This document shows, piece after piece, positions 11,336 to 24,491 of a DNA stretch of 64,000 bases. The stretch is taken from the NCBI GenBank assembly GCA_030280995.1, contig JASXTE010000003.1:46899297-46963296 (forward strand), written 5' to 3'. The DNA is from Hemileia vastatrix. Taxonomy: Eukaryota > Basidiomycota > Pucciniomycetes > Pucciniales > Zaghouaniaceae. Each line of letters opens with the position of its first letter. The first letter of the stretch is position 1. The position numbers and the translations under genes were made by a program. The notes below the pieces were generated by a model. It was not told the DNA's origin, made no database searches, and was given only the letters and a program-made list of their open reading frames with translations.

Positions 11336-11978
11336 AAGTAAATGTAATTATTAAAAAAAATAATGGATAGCAATAAGTATTTAAATGGAATAAATGTTTG
11401 TTAAATGTAAGTAAGTAATGTATGATCAAAAACAACAAAAAGAGAGGCCTTTAAACAGGAAAAGGAGAGACAGAGAAAGGTAATCAAATTCTAAAAAAAG
11501 TAGTATGAGAGAGAGAAAAAAGAATATTCCAGAAGAAATATTTTCAAATAATAAAGTTGTTCTAAAAAGAAGGCGTCAAAAAATATGTATTTACAGAATA
11601 TGACGGGAATAAATTAATTTATATAATATTTACTGTAAAGGTCGATTCTAAATAAGAAATTTGAATTTTTGGTATATATTTATTTTTATTTGAATATTAA
11701 ATTTTTATTTTAATTTAAAATTTTATTTTAATATAAATTTTTATATCTTTCAACCTGTCATTTAGCATGGTGTTAGAAAATAAAAATAAAAATATAAGGG
11801 ACATTTCAATATTTAATTTTATTTATTTATTAACTTTACCATTTTTTAATTAGTTAATTTATTATAGGTAATTTTAATGTTAATAAATTATAATTAAAAT
11901 AATTAAAATAATAAAGTGTGGCCTCATCCATTAAATAATTAATTATTTTATTGGGTAAGTCTAGCAGCCTAGCTGACA
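11336..11978 (-). repeat. 3' LTR of element G (partial)
   Basis: Starts on the minus strand with TGTCAGCTAGGCTGCTAGAC at 11978 and matches the LTR of element H (41421-42199), including the stretch around ATTACTTACTTACATTTA. The end of the LTR is missing, cut by the family I LTR at 11335. Confidence 0.8.
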
Positions 11979-12004
11979 GTTCCTCACTCTAAAAAAACAA
12001 TAAA

Positions 12005-13330
12005 AAAAATCCTATGACCTTTTCTTTTAATATTTCTTTAGAAAACTAGTAAGATTAGATATCTCCTTCCCAGGTATCCAAGAATCATATTCAGAAGATT
12101 TATTCTTGAATCTCAATAAGTATTATGTACCTTTTTCAGCTGTAACTATTCTGTGATTTAAAATCTTATCTTATCAATGCTGTCTCAGTGATTTCATTAG
12201 GGGTCTTTTTTGGTCTTTCCCTCCTTTTGCGAAATAAATCACTATTGGATGTTTAAGGTTTCAAAAGAGATGTTGGAAAAACAGGATGTTTTCTGTCATA
12301 TGAAGAATACAAAAGGGCTTCAACTACATTATCACCAATCATTCTTCTGAAAACAAATAGACCTACAAATGGGTATTTTAATATATTGTTACCTTGTAAA
12401 TTGAAGTGGACTGTAGAAATCAGTACTTCATCACCCTTTTTTAAAGTGTATTATTTATGGGATTTGTCCCATCTCTTCTTTTCATATTCATAGGATTTTT
12501 AAATACATTTTTGAGCATGACTTCTGCAAAGTTGTTGCATTTGAAGAAAAGATTTTACACCAGGATGTAAATCCAATTTAGGTATTTTATTTTCTATAAC
12601 TTTGGCAGGAGTATTTGGAACATATCCAAGCCAGAGCTCATAAGGCTTTCTCTGAGTAACAGAAAGAACAGTGCTTTTATAAGCTAATTCCAACCCAGGA
12701 AGTAGGGTAACTCAATCATGAGTAAATCTGTCATTGTCTTTGTACTCAAGGCCAAAGGCAAAATACCTTCATACCATGTCCTCTAAACTCTGAATCATCC
12801 TTTCAGCTAATCCATCAGTTTGGGGGTAATGGGCAGTAGAAAGTTTCAGATCACAACCACAAACATCCATCAGGGACATCTGAAATTCAGAAGTAAATTT
12901 AGGGTTTCTGTCAGAGATTATGGCTATAGGAAAACCTGCAGTATTAAACATATGAGACCACCATAAGAAGGCTGATTCTTTAGTGGAAACATCCTTGTGG
13001 GTGGGGATAAATTTACAAATTTTTGTGAATCTGTCCACAATAACCCAACAAGAGTTATAACTGTATTTTTCAGAAATGGGTAATCCTTTTACAAAATCCA
13101 TGTTTATTATCTGCCATGGTGCATCAGGAGATTCAATATGTTGCATTAATCCAGCTATTTTACCAGTCAATTTTTTCAATTTTTGGCAAAAATCACAGGA
13201 TTTAACAAATAGTTTGGTGTCTTGAGACATATTAACCCACCAAGCAGTGTTTTTAATTCTGATCATTTTTTTTCAAGATCAAAATGTCCAGCCAATATTT
13301 CATCATGACAAATTTTCAAGATTATCTATA
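12005..13330 (-). pseudogene. Integrase and chromodomain of element G
   Basis: Zinc-binding part with CHDEILA-type H and FCQK-type Cys pair (CDFCQKLKK), core with NMDFVKGLP, SDRNPKFTSEF and GLAERMIQSLE (catalytic D, D, E), and a tail that in sister element D reads as a chromodomain. Chromodomains steer insertion toward particular chromatin. Frames break at several points, for example near 12500 and 12695-12769. Confidence 0.8.
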
Positions 13331-13499
13331 TCATAGAAGGAGGAATAACAATAAAATTAATCAACTTTCTTCTAAATAAAATTAGTCAACTTTCTTCTAT
13401 AATAGAGGTAGCTTTCATCAATTAAAAATTTACCTTTTTCCAAAGCCTTCTGGTACTTTGGTGGAATGGTTTTAATTAATGCTTGTATTAAGGCATTCT

Positions 13500-15056
13500 T
13501 TGGATCATTTAATATGGTACATAACTTTTTTTTAAGTCAGTGTCCTTATCATATGAATCCAGAATAAGCTGTAATAGCTCTTCCTCAATATCAACCACAT
13601 ATATCCCATGAATATGAACAATTTCATCTTCAGGAACATATGCAGGATTTGAATCATTATTTGGCAGAGGTAACCTTGATAACATATCCACATTTGAGTG
13701 AACAATACCAGCCTTATGAATAATTGTAACTCTCCCTCTATATTCTTGAACAGCCAGTTGCCATCGGAACATATGTTTGCTAGGTGTTTTCAAGTTTAGT
13801 ACGGATTTAACTGCACTTCAGTCAGTGACAAATTCAAATTTCTGGTCATCAAGGTAATAATGTAGCTTCTCCAGAGCCCACACTACAGCTAAAAATTCCA
13901 ATTGAGTAGCACCATATTTAAATTCACTATTTCTCAAGGTTCTTGAAATATAACAAATTACTACTTCTGATACTTTATCATTCATCACTTGTTTCTGATG
14001 GAGGGCAGCACCAAGACCAATAAAACTGGCATCAGTGTATAAAACAAATGGCTGATTAAAGTCAGGAAAAGAAAGAATTGGTGCTGACATCAAACAATTT
14101 TTTATAGTGTCAAAGGCACTATGTCTTTCACTGTTCCAGACAAAAGCAACATCTTTCCTAGTCAGTTGGGTGAGGGGTAAAGCTATGACTTGGTAATTTC
14201 TAATATACTCTCTATAGTGTCCACACATTCCCAAAAAACTCTGGAGCTCTCTAACTGTGGTAGGAGCCTTCACCTGTTTTATGGATGCTACTTTTTTTTG
14301 GTCAACACATATCTGTAACCCTGAGACAACATGACCAAGAACTTTTAAGGAATGAAAGCCAAATTTGCATTTCTTCAAAGCTAGTGTCATATTTATCTCA
14401 TCCATCTTATGGAAAACTTTACACAGGTGGTTAAGATGGTTCTCAAATGTTTTAGAGAATATTATGATATCATCAATATAAACCATCAGCCATCCTTCAA
14501 TTATTTCCTGATGGAATGTGTTATTTATAAATGTTTGAAAAACTGAAGCGGCATTTTTAGGGCCAAATGGCATCCTAATATACTTATAAATACCCATATG
14601 AGTAGCAATCATCAGAAAATTCTGAGAGTTCTTCTCAAGAGGTACCTGGTGATATCCCTTATTACCATCCAAACAGCTGATTTATTTACCGCCTTGTAGG
14701 GTAGCATGTATAAAGCTAATTCTGGGTAAAGGATAGATATCATCAACAGTATAAGTGTTCAATGCTCTATAATCACCACATAACCTGGCCTTATATTTCT
14801 CATAAGAAATTAGGACAGGTGAGATAACACAATGTTTAAGTGTTTCAACTACCTTTTCAATAATTATCATTTTTAAAAGGGTAGAGATATTGTCTTCAAT
14901 ATCTTTTATCTTTGTGGGAGAAGCTGGATAAGGCTTCTTCTTTAAAGTAGGTGGTAATTCTGTCAATGCGCACAATAATGAAAGCTTCATTTCTTCTTTT
15001 ACCAATCCTAATTCATGTGATCCATGAGCAAAGGCCATAGGAAAAGATTTGATCAA
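13500..15056 (-). pseudogene. RT and RNase H of element G
   Basis: RT motifs: ARLCGDYRALNTYT, MDGNKGYHQVPLEKNSQNF, IRMPFGPKNAASVFQ and the active site VYIDDIIIFS. The connection and RNase H follow, with LYTDASFIGLGAALHQKQ, LEFLAVVWALEKLHYY and the end of RNase H. A TAA between IHATLQGGK and MDGNKGYHQ splits RT. Confidence 0.88.
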
Positions 15057-15095
15057 TTTAATGATTGAATCTTTATCATCACCAGAAATTTGTTC

Positions 15096-16464
15096 TCAAA
15101 AAGAAGAATTGTAAATTTCAGACAGAAGGGCAGGCATTTCCTTTGTAGATTGTCTTTTTATTTGAACTACAGAATGACATGTGTTCAATCCTGGTGTTAA
15201 TAATTTCTTCGGGGAGGAAATTTTAAATTTTCTCTTCCCATTCATCTTCATTGTGAAGTATTGGCTTGAAAGATCTAAATTTATTCCATATTTGGTTAAA
15301 ATTTCATTTCCCACAATGAAACAACTACTCAAGTTATCATTTTTCATGACCACAAACTCACATTTAGCTCTTACAAAACCATGGTTATATTTGAAAAATA
15401 CTGTGGCTTTGTATTTACCAAATAGGGACAAAACAGAGCCATAACCTCTCCAATTCTCAGAAATGATAGGCATAAGTTTTGATTTATAATCTTGGTCCAC
15501 TGAAGCAAGTGATTTTTCAGATAATACACTTCCTCCAGCTCCAGAATCTAAGACAACCTCAATGTTTTTCCATTTATCAAGACTGGTGCCTTGAAAAGGG
15601 CAATAGTAATTGAGCTGTACTCAAGGTTTTTTATGATCTCAGCATCCTCTACTGTAGATAAATCATTATTCTCAATATGAATATTATTTAAATAATGAAT
15701 ATCTTCTTCCAGCATTAAAATTTCCTGGTGAGATTCATATGAGATATTGATGTCACAATCACTTGAAGTTTCATACAGTGCTATTGTGTCATCAGCATTT
15801 TCATCTTTCTGCTCAACAAGATGTATCTTCTTGTCACAAAAATAGCCTTTCTGCTAAGGCTTACTTCATTTTAAGAAAGTATTTGTTGCATACTTTTTAG
15901 GAGCAACAGGGGCAGAAGGTTTACCAACCTTTTTCACAGGTTTTTGTTGGTAATTGGAGGTTTTCTCCAATGAAATTCTAGAAATTAATCTTCTAGACTC
16001 ATATGTGTTGTTAAGAAGGATCTCATTACAAGTATTAATGAAAGAAGAAGGTTCCCTTGAGAACTCAGTCCTAGCAACTATTGAGTCTCTCAGAGACATA
16101 GCTAATTTATAGATGATCCTGTCTTTCCATAACTCAAACTCCATGTCTGTGTCCATTGCCCTTAAGAATTTCACAAGTTTCATAAAGAAATCAATAGGTT
16201 TTTCAGTAGAGGAGCTATATCTGGTTTCTTCATATTGCCTTTGTTGAGCTAATCTAAACTTGGAACCACCAAATTGTGCTTTAATTAATTTTTTCCAATC
16301 TTCCCATTAATAGTTATTTTTATCCAAGAGAACAGACTAATACCACATTAAGGCTACACTAGTAAATAAAGAAATTAATTTTGACACAATTTCCTCATCT
16401 GGAAGTTTGTAACAAGTTTTTAGATTATCAATTCTGCAAATGAACTGTTTCCAATCAGAGGAAG
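15096..16464 (-). pseudogene. Protease and C-terminal gag of element G
   Basis: On the minus strand near 15530-15560 the sequence reads VVLDSGAGG, the protease active site. Downstream, ENWRGYGSVLSLFGKYK is conserved with elements T and D. Before it (15866-16464) lies the capsid end, with MDTDMEFELWKDRIIYKLAMSL and FINTCNEILLN. The gag frame is cut at 16464 within the SSDWKQFICRIDNLK-type region by an inserted LTR. A Cys-rich spot after the capsid is too decayed to call a zinc knuckle. Confidence 0.75.
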
Positions 16465-16815
16465 TGTCAGCCAGGCTACTAGACTTATCCAGTAAAACAA
16501 TTAATTATCTTACTGAAATGAAGCCACAACTTTTTTTTAATTTCTTATTAATAATTAATTATCTATTATTTACTTATGTATTACTTACAATCAACTAGCT
16601 AAGTACAATAAGTAAATTTAGTAATTAATAAAAATTAATAAATGTTCCATATATTTTTACTCCCTAACACCGTGCTCAATAATAAAGTTGAAAAGGGAAT
16701 AAAAATATTATTAAAATATTAAAAATCTAAAAAATTCAAATTTATTTATTAAGAAATTTAAAATTTAGTTAAAATAACATTTCAAATCCAATATTCTATA
16801 CTAAGTGGGACAATC
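16465..16815 (+). repeat. Family II LTR fragment inside element G's gag
   Basis: Starts TGTCAGCCAGGC at 16465 and aligns with the LTR beginning at 16816, but stops about 350 bp in, where the complete LTR of element T begins. This suggests a family II LTR inserted into G and was itself hit by T. The remainder of the interrupted LTR is not seen on the far side. Confidence 0.75.
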
Positions 16816-17617
16816 TGTCAGCCAGGCTACTAGACTTATCCAGTAAAATAATTAATTATCTTACTGAGATGAAGCCACGCCTTTTAAATCCTTATTAACA
16901 ATTAATTATTTACTACTTACTTATGTATTACTTACAAATAACTAGCAAAGTACAATAATTAATTGTAAATAATTTATAAAAATAAGTAATTGTCACACAC
17001 ATTTTTACTCCCTAACACTGTGCTCAATAATACAGATGAGAGGGAATAAAAATAGTATTAAAAATATAAAAAATATAAAAAGAATAAACTTTTCAAATTC
17101 CTTTATTTAGATGTTGATGAATCACCATTTTAAATCAAATAATTTTGTACTAAATGTGATGGACCAAGGGATTCTAAGTTTTATTTCAAATAAAATGATA
17201 CCTTTTATTTACACACTATTTAGTAAATCTTTATTATTTCACCTACACTCTTTATTTAGTTTCTTTTCTCACACCCTTGTATCAGGTGGTGATAAATCCG
17301 TGTTTTTATTCCTCACATGTTTTCCTATAAAAGGCCCTCTCTTTTTTATACTTTTCATTCATTCCATTACTTACGTATTTTACCAATTCATAATATATAA
17401 ATTAGAGTTTTATCACAATATTTTATAACATTAGTATTTACATCTACGTAATTCTAAAATATAAATTATACTAGTATCTGAAACCACCTCTTATTATTTG
17501 AGTAATTAAATCAAAAGATTAAGAAAATATGTACATTATTTTTGAGCCCATAAATCCCATTGTTACCGCCATTGGACCTCCTTGAAAAATCTTCTAGACT
17601 TGAAAGTCATCTTGACA
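16816..17617 (+). repeat. 5' LTR of element T, with TATA box
   Basis: Runs from TGTCAGCCAGGC to CATCTTGACA (802 bp). A TATA box (TATAAAAG) lies at 17326-17333, a reasonable promoter for the element. The bases right after the LTR, GTTGGGAATCTTTC, hold the putative primer binding site; F has ATTGGGGACCTTTC at the same place. I could not assign a tRNA. Confidence 0.85.
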
Positions 17618-17975
17618 GTTGGGAATCTTTCTGAATTGTTGGTGGCGCATTGTTTTCTTGAGGACCGGAGACTGTGGGACCATTGCCATTGAGGTACCTA
17701 TAAGGATGAGTGAATGACAAAAACAATGAATGTCATATATCACATTACTTATTTTTTTCTTCATAGGAGAATTGACCCACGCTACAAACCTTAGGCTTAT
17801 ATATTAACTAATAGTTATATATATCATGGTGATTATTGATTAATATTCATGGGTCACTTTGCACTCTTCATACTCTACGTAATTCCTTTTACTCAGCACT
17901 CTGTTAGTGGCATTAATTTTCTCATTTTACAGAGGGAGGTGTCTGGTAAATTGAAATTTATTTTATTTATTTATT

Positions 17976-18365
17976 TTCCTAGTTGACAAAGATAGAGAAT
18001 TTGTCTTCTTAGTATTAGAAGTAACAAATTTTTATTTTTTTTAATTAATTATAATTTTCAGTTGACTTTGTCCTGATAAATAAAAAAATCTTTTTTTTTT
18101 GTTCCAGTTGACAAATTGTCCTGACAAAAATTTTTTATTAATTAATAAAAAACAAACTATATTAAATTATTTTAGTTGACATTGTGTCCTGGTAATTAAA
18201 TATCTTTCAGTTGATTTAAATCCTGATAATTATAATAAATTAATTTGTTAAATTGAAATTTATATTTATTTATTCAGTTGATTTCTTTTAAATCCTGGTT
18301 ATAAGATTATTTTGAATTAATAAATAATTGATTATTATTTTCAGTTGATTTTTGTCCTGATGAAT
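17976..18365 (+). repeat. Leader array of YAGTTGAC...GTCCTGRTAATT repeats (element T)
   Basis: At least seven diverged units, each with (C/T)AGTTGA(C/T) followed 5-15 bases later by TCCTG(A/G)T, are spaced 35-70 bp apart between the primer binding site and gag. Element H has a longer version at 42505-43125. Repeats in an untranslated leader could form RNA structure for packaging or translation, but that is a guess. Confidence 0.7.
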
Positions 18366-18460
18366 TTTCTATTCTTTTTATTATTATTCTTTTAAAAAGA
18401 AAAAATTAAACTTATTCATCTTATTGTTTCTTTCCCTCACTTCAGGTTAGATTTAAAACA

Positions 18461-20651
18461 ATGACTGACCAAGCTTTTACTGCTGCACATGAAGATGAAC
18501 TGGATCTGATTGATTATTATGAGGCTACGTTTGTGAGTTCTCCTTTAACTAAAAAATTAGCTCAAATTAATAAATCATTGAACCAATCAGGATGTGGAAA
18601 TGGAGGAAGTGGAGATTTTGGTAGAGACAAATGCCCAGGAACAAAGACCTTCAATAAACCCCCAGAAGAGCTTCCCAAAGGCTTCAAGAAAAAAATATTC
18701 CCTTAAACCAGCAGGTAAAAAATCTCTCCACTCAAATCAAGGCATTGAGGACAGAAAACCTCAAGCTGAGGTCAAGAATAGACTGTCTAGAAGACAAGGT
18801 AAGAAACATAGAGTCTTTTCTTCAAGAGAAGAAGAAAACTCCTCCTCCAAAAGCCCTTCCACAACTGGCCCCCCAGAAACAAGAAAAGGTGGAAGTCTAA
18901 AAGTGGCAGTGGGATTGGCTGAAAACCCAGTGAGATTATCTGTCCCAACAGCAACAGCAACAAGCACCTCAGGCAGGTCCTTCAAGAACAAATCAGTTCA
19001 ATCCACCACCTCCTCATCCCTATCAAGGAGTAAGAAGGAGAAAAACAACCACAACCAAGTCTTGCCCAAGCCATGGTAAGCCCCTCTATTGAATCTCAAG
19101 TGCCATTTCTTGTAACTGATTCAGTTCCTTCAGGTAATTCTGGAAGAGGAGATGAGACTGTGAGACCTGTAGAGGCTGAGAACAGTAGACAAATTGGTCA
19201 AATTTCAAATTTATCTAATCCTTTAGTTCTAATGATAAATCCTGATATGGTTATTATTTATGAAAAAATTGAGCCTGAGTTCTATGAGAATCTAGAAAGT
19301 TACTCTGTTTCTTATTGAGAAACACTCCAGATGTAGCTAACATTAATGATGAATATTTGAGGGATATTATTGCTAAACAAAATCATATAATGAACAACAT
19401 TCAATTGACTCAGAAATATAATAGTTTGTTAACTGAACAGGGTTATCAAGCATTGAGGAGTGAGTTACAGAGAGTTTCTGATGATTTTTTCATTACAAAG
19501 AAACACACGAAAAGAAAGTTGCTTTATGGAAAAATATCAAAAATTATTTGTCTAAACTGCAAGATACTGTATCTTCCTGTTGCCTGGATTTAGAGGTAGA
19601 TAAGATGAACCTGAAAAGATTACGTGATCATTATTCATCTTTTCGAAACAAAAACCAGTTATCTTTTACAAAAACCAATGAGTGTTTATCTAGTCTTCCA
19701 AGAGTGAAAACCAGACTAACAACCATTGAAGAAAAATTGAATTCATTGTTTAATGATCAAAAATATTCTAAAATTTCTTTGAAGGAACATATGGTACAGG
19801 ATGCTCCAAGTTTACCTGTTGCTAGTTCATCTAAGGTAAAATAAGATTCAGAAATGCCTGTTGATACCACTGAGTTTCCATCAAAAATTGATGATGCACC
19901 AGGATCTTCAACAGAAGGATTAAACAATGAGATTACTGCACGATTGGAGAAGTTACAGATGCTTCTTACTCAGAAACAAACTAATACTAAGGAGGCTCCT
20001 TCAAATCAAAAGAATTGGCCAAAACTTGACCAGTACCCAACATTTGATGGTGATTCTTCTTCTGATTGGCAGCTATTCATTTGCAGAATTGATAACTTAA
20101 AAAATTCTTACAAACTCCCAGATGAGGAAATTGTGTCTAAGTTAATTTCTTTGTTTACCAATGTAGCCCTAATGTGGTATGAATCTGTTCTCCTGGATAG
20201 GAATGACTACCCATGGGAAGATTGGAAAAAATTGATTAAAGCACAATTTGGTGGCTACAAGTTTAGGATGGCCCAACAAAGGCAGTATGAGGAGACTAGA
20301 TATAGCTCTTCTGATGATAAACCTATTGAGTTCTTAATGAGATTTGTTAAAATATTGAGGGCAACGGACCCAAATATGGAGTTTGAGTTATGGAAGGACA
20401 GGATCCTTTATAAATTACCAATGTCTTTGAGAGACTTGATAGTGGCTAGGACGGAGTTCACCAGGGAACCTTCTTCATTCATTAATAATTGTAATGAGAT
20501 CCTTCTAAAAAACAAGTATGATGCCAGAAGATTCATTCCTAGAACCTCTTGGATAAACCCTCCACTTACCAACAGAAACCTCTGGAAAAGGTTGGTAAAC
20601 CTTCTGCCCCTGTTGCTACTAAAAAGTATGAAACAAACACTTGCTTCATGA
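18461..20651 (+). pseudogene. Gag of element T with decayed embedded ORFx
   Basis: The gag frame starts MTDQAFTAAHEDELDLIDYY (18461). Relative to H it is broken by one-base losses near 18655 and 18690 and by another indel near 19045. In the +1 frame, ORFx starts at 18594 (MEMEEVEILV) and ends ...LPKPW with TAA at 19077-19079. Its middle is out of frame because of the indels, and the conserved SKWKWDW block has a stop (TCA to TAA). Downstream are a coiled-coil region and the capsid-like domain (KNWPKLDQYPTFDGD, SDWQLFICRIDNLKNSY, GGYKFRMAQQRQYEE) at 19990-20600. Confidence 0.75.
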
Positions 20652-20699
20652 GGCTATGTTTGTGACAAGAAGATAAATCTTGTTGAAAAAACTGAGGAG

Positions 20700-22876
20700 C
20701 ATGCTTATGACACAATAGCACTAGATGATACTTTAAGTGATTGTGCCAAAAATACTTCATATGAATCTCAACAAGAAATCTTGATGCTGGAAGAAGATAT
20801 TCATTATTTAAATACTTTTGATATAGATAATAATTGTTTATCTACATTTGAGGATGCTGAGATCATAAAGAGCATTGAGGATGGCTCAATTGTTATTTCC
20901 CCTCTCAAGGCACCAGTCTTGATCAATGGAACCAGCACTGAAGTTGTTCTGTATTCTGTAGCTGGAGGAAGTGTAGTATCTGAAAAAGCACATGCTTCAG
21001 TGGATCAAGACTATAAATCAAAACTTATGCCTATCATTTCTGAAAATTGGAGAGGTTATGGCTCTTTTTTGTCCCCTATTAGTAAATAAAGGCCACAGTG
21101 TTTTTTAAATATCACCATGGTTTTGTTAGAGCTATTTGTGATTTTGTTGTCATGAAAAATGATAACGTAAGCAGTTGGTTTATTATAGGAAATTATATTT
21201 TAACCAAGTATGGCATAAAATTGGATCCTTCAAACTAATGTTTCACAATGGGGATGAATGGGAAGAGAAAATTTAAGATTTCCTCCCCCAAAAAATTATT
21301 AAAACCAGAATCAAACACATGTAATTCTGTGGTTCAATATAAAGGAAGATCTACAAAAGAAATGCATGTCCTTATGTCTGAAATAGACAATGCTTCTTTT
21401 AGATCACAAATTTCTGGTGAGGATAAAGATTCTATCATTAAATTGATTAAATATTTTCCTATGGCCTTTGCTCATGGGTCACATGAACGAGGATTAGTTA
21501 AAGAAGAAATGAAACTTTCATTATCTTTTACATTAACTGACATACCACCTAGAGTAAAGAAGAAGCCTTACCCTGCTTGTCCCACAAAGAGAAACAATAT
21601 TGAAGACAATATCTCTACCCCTTTAAAAATGAATATTGTTGAAAAGGTAGTTGAAACACCTAAATATTGTGTTATCTCACCTGTCCAAATTTCTTGTGAG
21701 AAAGATAAATCCAGGTTATGTGGTGATTATAGAGCATTAAACACTTATACTGTTGATGATATCTATCCTTTACCTAGAATTAGCTCTATAAATGCTATCT
21801 TACAAGGTGTTAAATATATCAGCTGTCTGGATGGTAACAAGGGATATCACCAGGTACCTGTTAAGAAGAATTCCCAGAATTTTCTGATGATTCCTACTCA
21901 TATCAGTATTTATAAGTATATTAGGATCCCTTTTGGCCCTAAAAATGCCCCTTCAGTTTTTCAAAAAGTTATGGATAACACATTTCATCAGGAGATAATT
22001 GAAGGATGGCTAATTGTTTATATTGATGATATCATAATATTCTCAAAAACATTTGAGGACCATCTCAACCACCTGTGCAAAGTGTTCCACAAAATGGATG
22101 AAATAAATATTACACTTGCTTTGAAGAAATGTAAATTTGGTAGTCTTTCCTTAAAAGTGCTGGGTCATGTTGTTTCAGGGTAACAGATATGTGTTGACCA
22201 AAATAAAGTGGCAGCCATACAGCAGGTGAAGGCTCCTACCACGGTTAGAGAGCTCCAGAGTTTTTTGGGAATGTGTGGATACTATATACAGTATATTTAA
22301 AATTACCAAGTCATAGCTTTACCCCTTACCCAACTGACTAGAAAGGATGTTGCTTTTGTCTGGAATAGTGAGAGACAGAGAGCTTTTGACACTATTAAAC
22401 AATTTTTTATGTCAGCACCAATTCTTGCTTTACCTGAATTTAATCAACCATTTGTTTTGTACACTGATACCAGTTTTATTGGTCTTAGTGCTGCCCTCCA
22501 TCAAAAACAAGTGATGAATGATAAAGTATAAGAAGTAGTAATTTGTTATATTTCAAGAACCTTGAGAAATAGTGAATTGAAATATTGTGCCACTCATCTT
22601 GAATGTTTAGCTGTAGTGTGGGCTCTAGAAAAGCTACATTATTACCTAGATGACCAAAAATTTGAAATTTTCAATGACTGCAGTGCAGTTAAATCCCTTT
22701 TAAACTTGAAAACACCTAACAGACATATGTTCAGATGGCATTTAGCTGTTCAGGAATACAGAGGGAGAATGACAATTATTCATAGGGCTGGTATTGTTCA
22801 TTCAAATCTGGATATGTTATCAAGGTTACCTTTACCAAATGATGACTCTAATCCTGCTTATCATCCTGAGGATTAA
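20700..22876 (+). pseudogene. Protease, RT and RNase H of element T
   Basis: The protease site is lost: the conserved LDSGAGG reads LYSVAGG, so the catalytic Asp is Tyr. RT is readable over 21248-22183 (SRLCGDYRALNTYT, PFGPKNAPSVFQ, VYIDDIIIFS). RNase H follows with YTDTSFIGLSAALHQKQ, where the second catalytic-region residues are still recognisable. Stops lie near 22180 and 22530. Confidence 0.85.
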
Positions 22877-22900
22877 ATTGTTCATATTCATGGGGTATAT

Positions 22901-24480
22901 GTGGTTGATATTGAGGAAGAGCTATTACAGCATATTCTGGATTCATATGATAAAGACACTGACTTAAAAAAGTTATGCACCATATTAAATGATCCAAAGA
23001 ATTCTTCAATTCAAGCATTAATTAAAACACTTCCACTAAAGTACCAAAAGGCTTTGGAAAAAGGTAAATTTTCAATTGATGATGGATATCTATATTATAG
23101 AAGAAAGTTGAGTAATGTCATTTTTATTCCTCCTTCTATGAAAGAAAAAACCTTGAAAATTTGTCATGATGACATATTAGCTAGACATTTTGATCTTGAA
23201 AAAACAATGATCAGAATTAAAAACACTGCTTGGTGGGTTAATATGTCAGAAGACACCAAATTATATGTTGAATCTTGTGATTCTTGCCAAAAATAAAAAA
23301 GATTGACTGGTAAGCGAGCTGGATTAATGCAACATATTGAACCTCATGATGCACCATTGTAGATAATAAACATGGATTTTGTAACAGGATTACCCATTGC
23401 TTGAAAAAACAGTTATAACTCTTGTTGGGTTATTGTAGACAGATTCACAAAAATTTGTAAAATTATCCCTACTCACAAGGATGTTTCCACTAAGGAATTA
23501 GATTTCTTATTGTGGTCTCATATGTTTAATACTGCTGGTTTTCCTAAAGCCATAATCTCTGACAGAGACCCTAAATCTACTTCTGAATTTGGGATGTCTT
23601 TGATGGATCTTTGTAGTTGTGATCTGAAACTTTTTACTGCCCATCACCCTCAGACTGAAGGATTAGCTGAAAGAATGATTCAGACTTTAGAGGATATGAT
23701 TAGAAGGTATTGTGCCTTTGGTCTTGAGTATAAAGACAGTCACAGATTCACTCATGATTGGGTTACCTTACTTCCAGGGCTGGATTTCACTTATAATAGA
23801 ACTGTTCATTCTGTTACTCAAAGAAAGCCTTTTGAGCTCTGGCTTTGATATGTTCCAAATACTCCTTCCCAAATTCACAATAATAAAATATCTAAATTAA
23901 TTTTACATCCTGGTGTTAAATCTTTCTTTCAAATGCAACAATATTGCAGAAGTCATGCTCAAAAATGTATTGATAAATCCTTTGAATATGAGAAGAAGAG
24001 ATGGGACAAATCCTATAAAGAATACACTTTTAAAAAGGGTGATGAAGTGTTGATTTCTACATTTCACTTCAATTTTCAAGGTAATAAAAAATTGAAAGAC
24101 CCATAAGTTGTTCAATTTCTTGTCAGAAGAATATTTGGAGATAATGCAGTTGAAGTTTTTTTGTATTCTCTATATTAAAGAAAACATCCTGTTTTTCCAA
24201 TATCTCTTTTGAAACCTTACACATCCAATAGTGATTTATTTCCAAATATGAGGGGAAGACTAAAGAAAACCCCTAATGAAATCACTGAGACAGCAGAAAT
24301 TGATAAGATTCTGAATTAAGAATAGTCACTGCTGAAAAAGGTACAGAATATTTATTGAGATTCAAGAATAAATCATCTGAATATGATTCTTGGATTCCTG
24401 GGAAGGAGATATCTAATCTTCCTACTCTACTAAAGAAGTATAAGAAGAAAAAATCATACCATTTTTATTATTATTTTTTT
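22901..24480 (+). pseudogene. Integrase and chromodomain of element T
   Basis: HHCC domain (CHDDILARH, CDSCQK), core with MDFVTGLP, SDRDPKSTSEF and GLAERMIQTLE, then a GPF/Y-like part. The tail (LLRFKNKSSEYDSWIPGK) has the chromodomain pattern of aromatic and Trp residues. Stops occur near 23296, 23405 and 23848, and a frameshift within the chromodomain near 24315. Confidence 0.82.
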
Positions 24481-24491
24481 TAGTGAGGGAG

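Larger units (their letters stand above)
11336..16464 (-). mobile_element. Family II Ty3/gypsy chromovirus G (decayed)
   Basis: Reading right to left: gag (cut at 16464 by an inserted LTR), protease, RT, RNase H, integrase, chromodomain tail, polypurine stretch (11979-11990) and the start of the 3' LTR (11978 down to 11336). The rest of that LTR is displaced by the family I insertions on the left. The rest of gag is not found in the window. Numerous stops and frameshifts. Confidence 0.85.
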
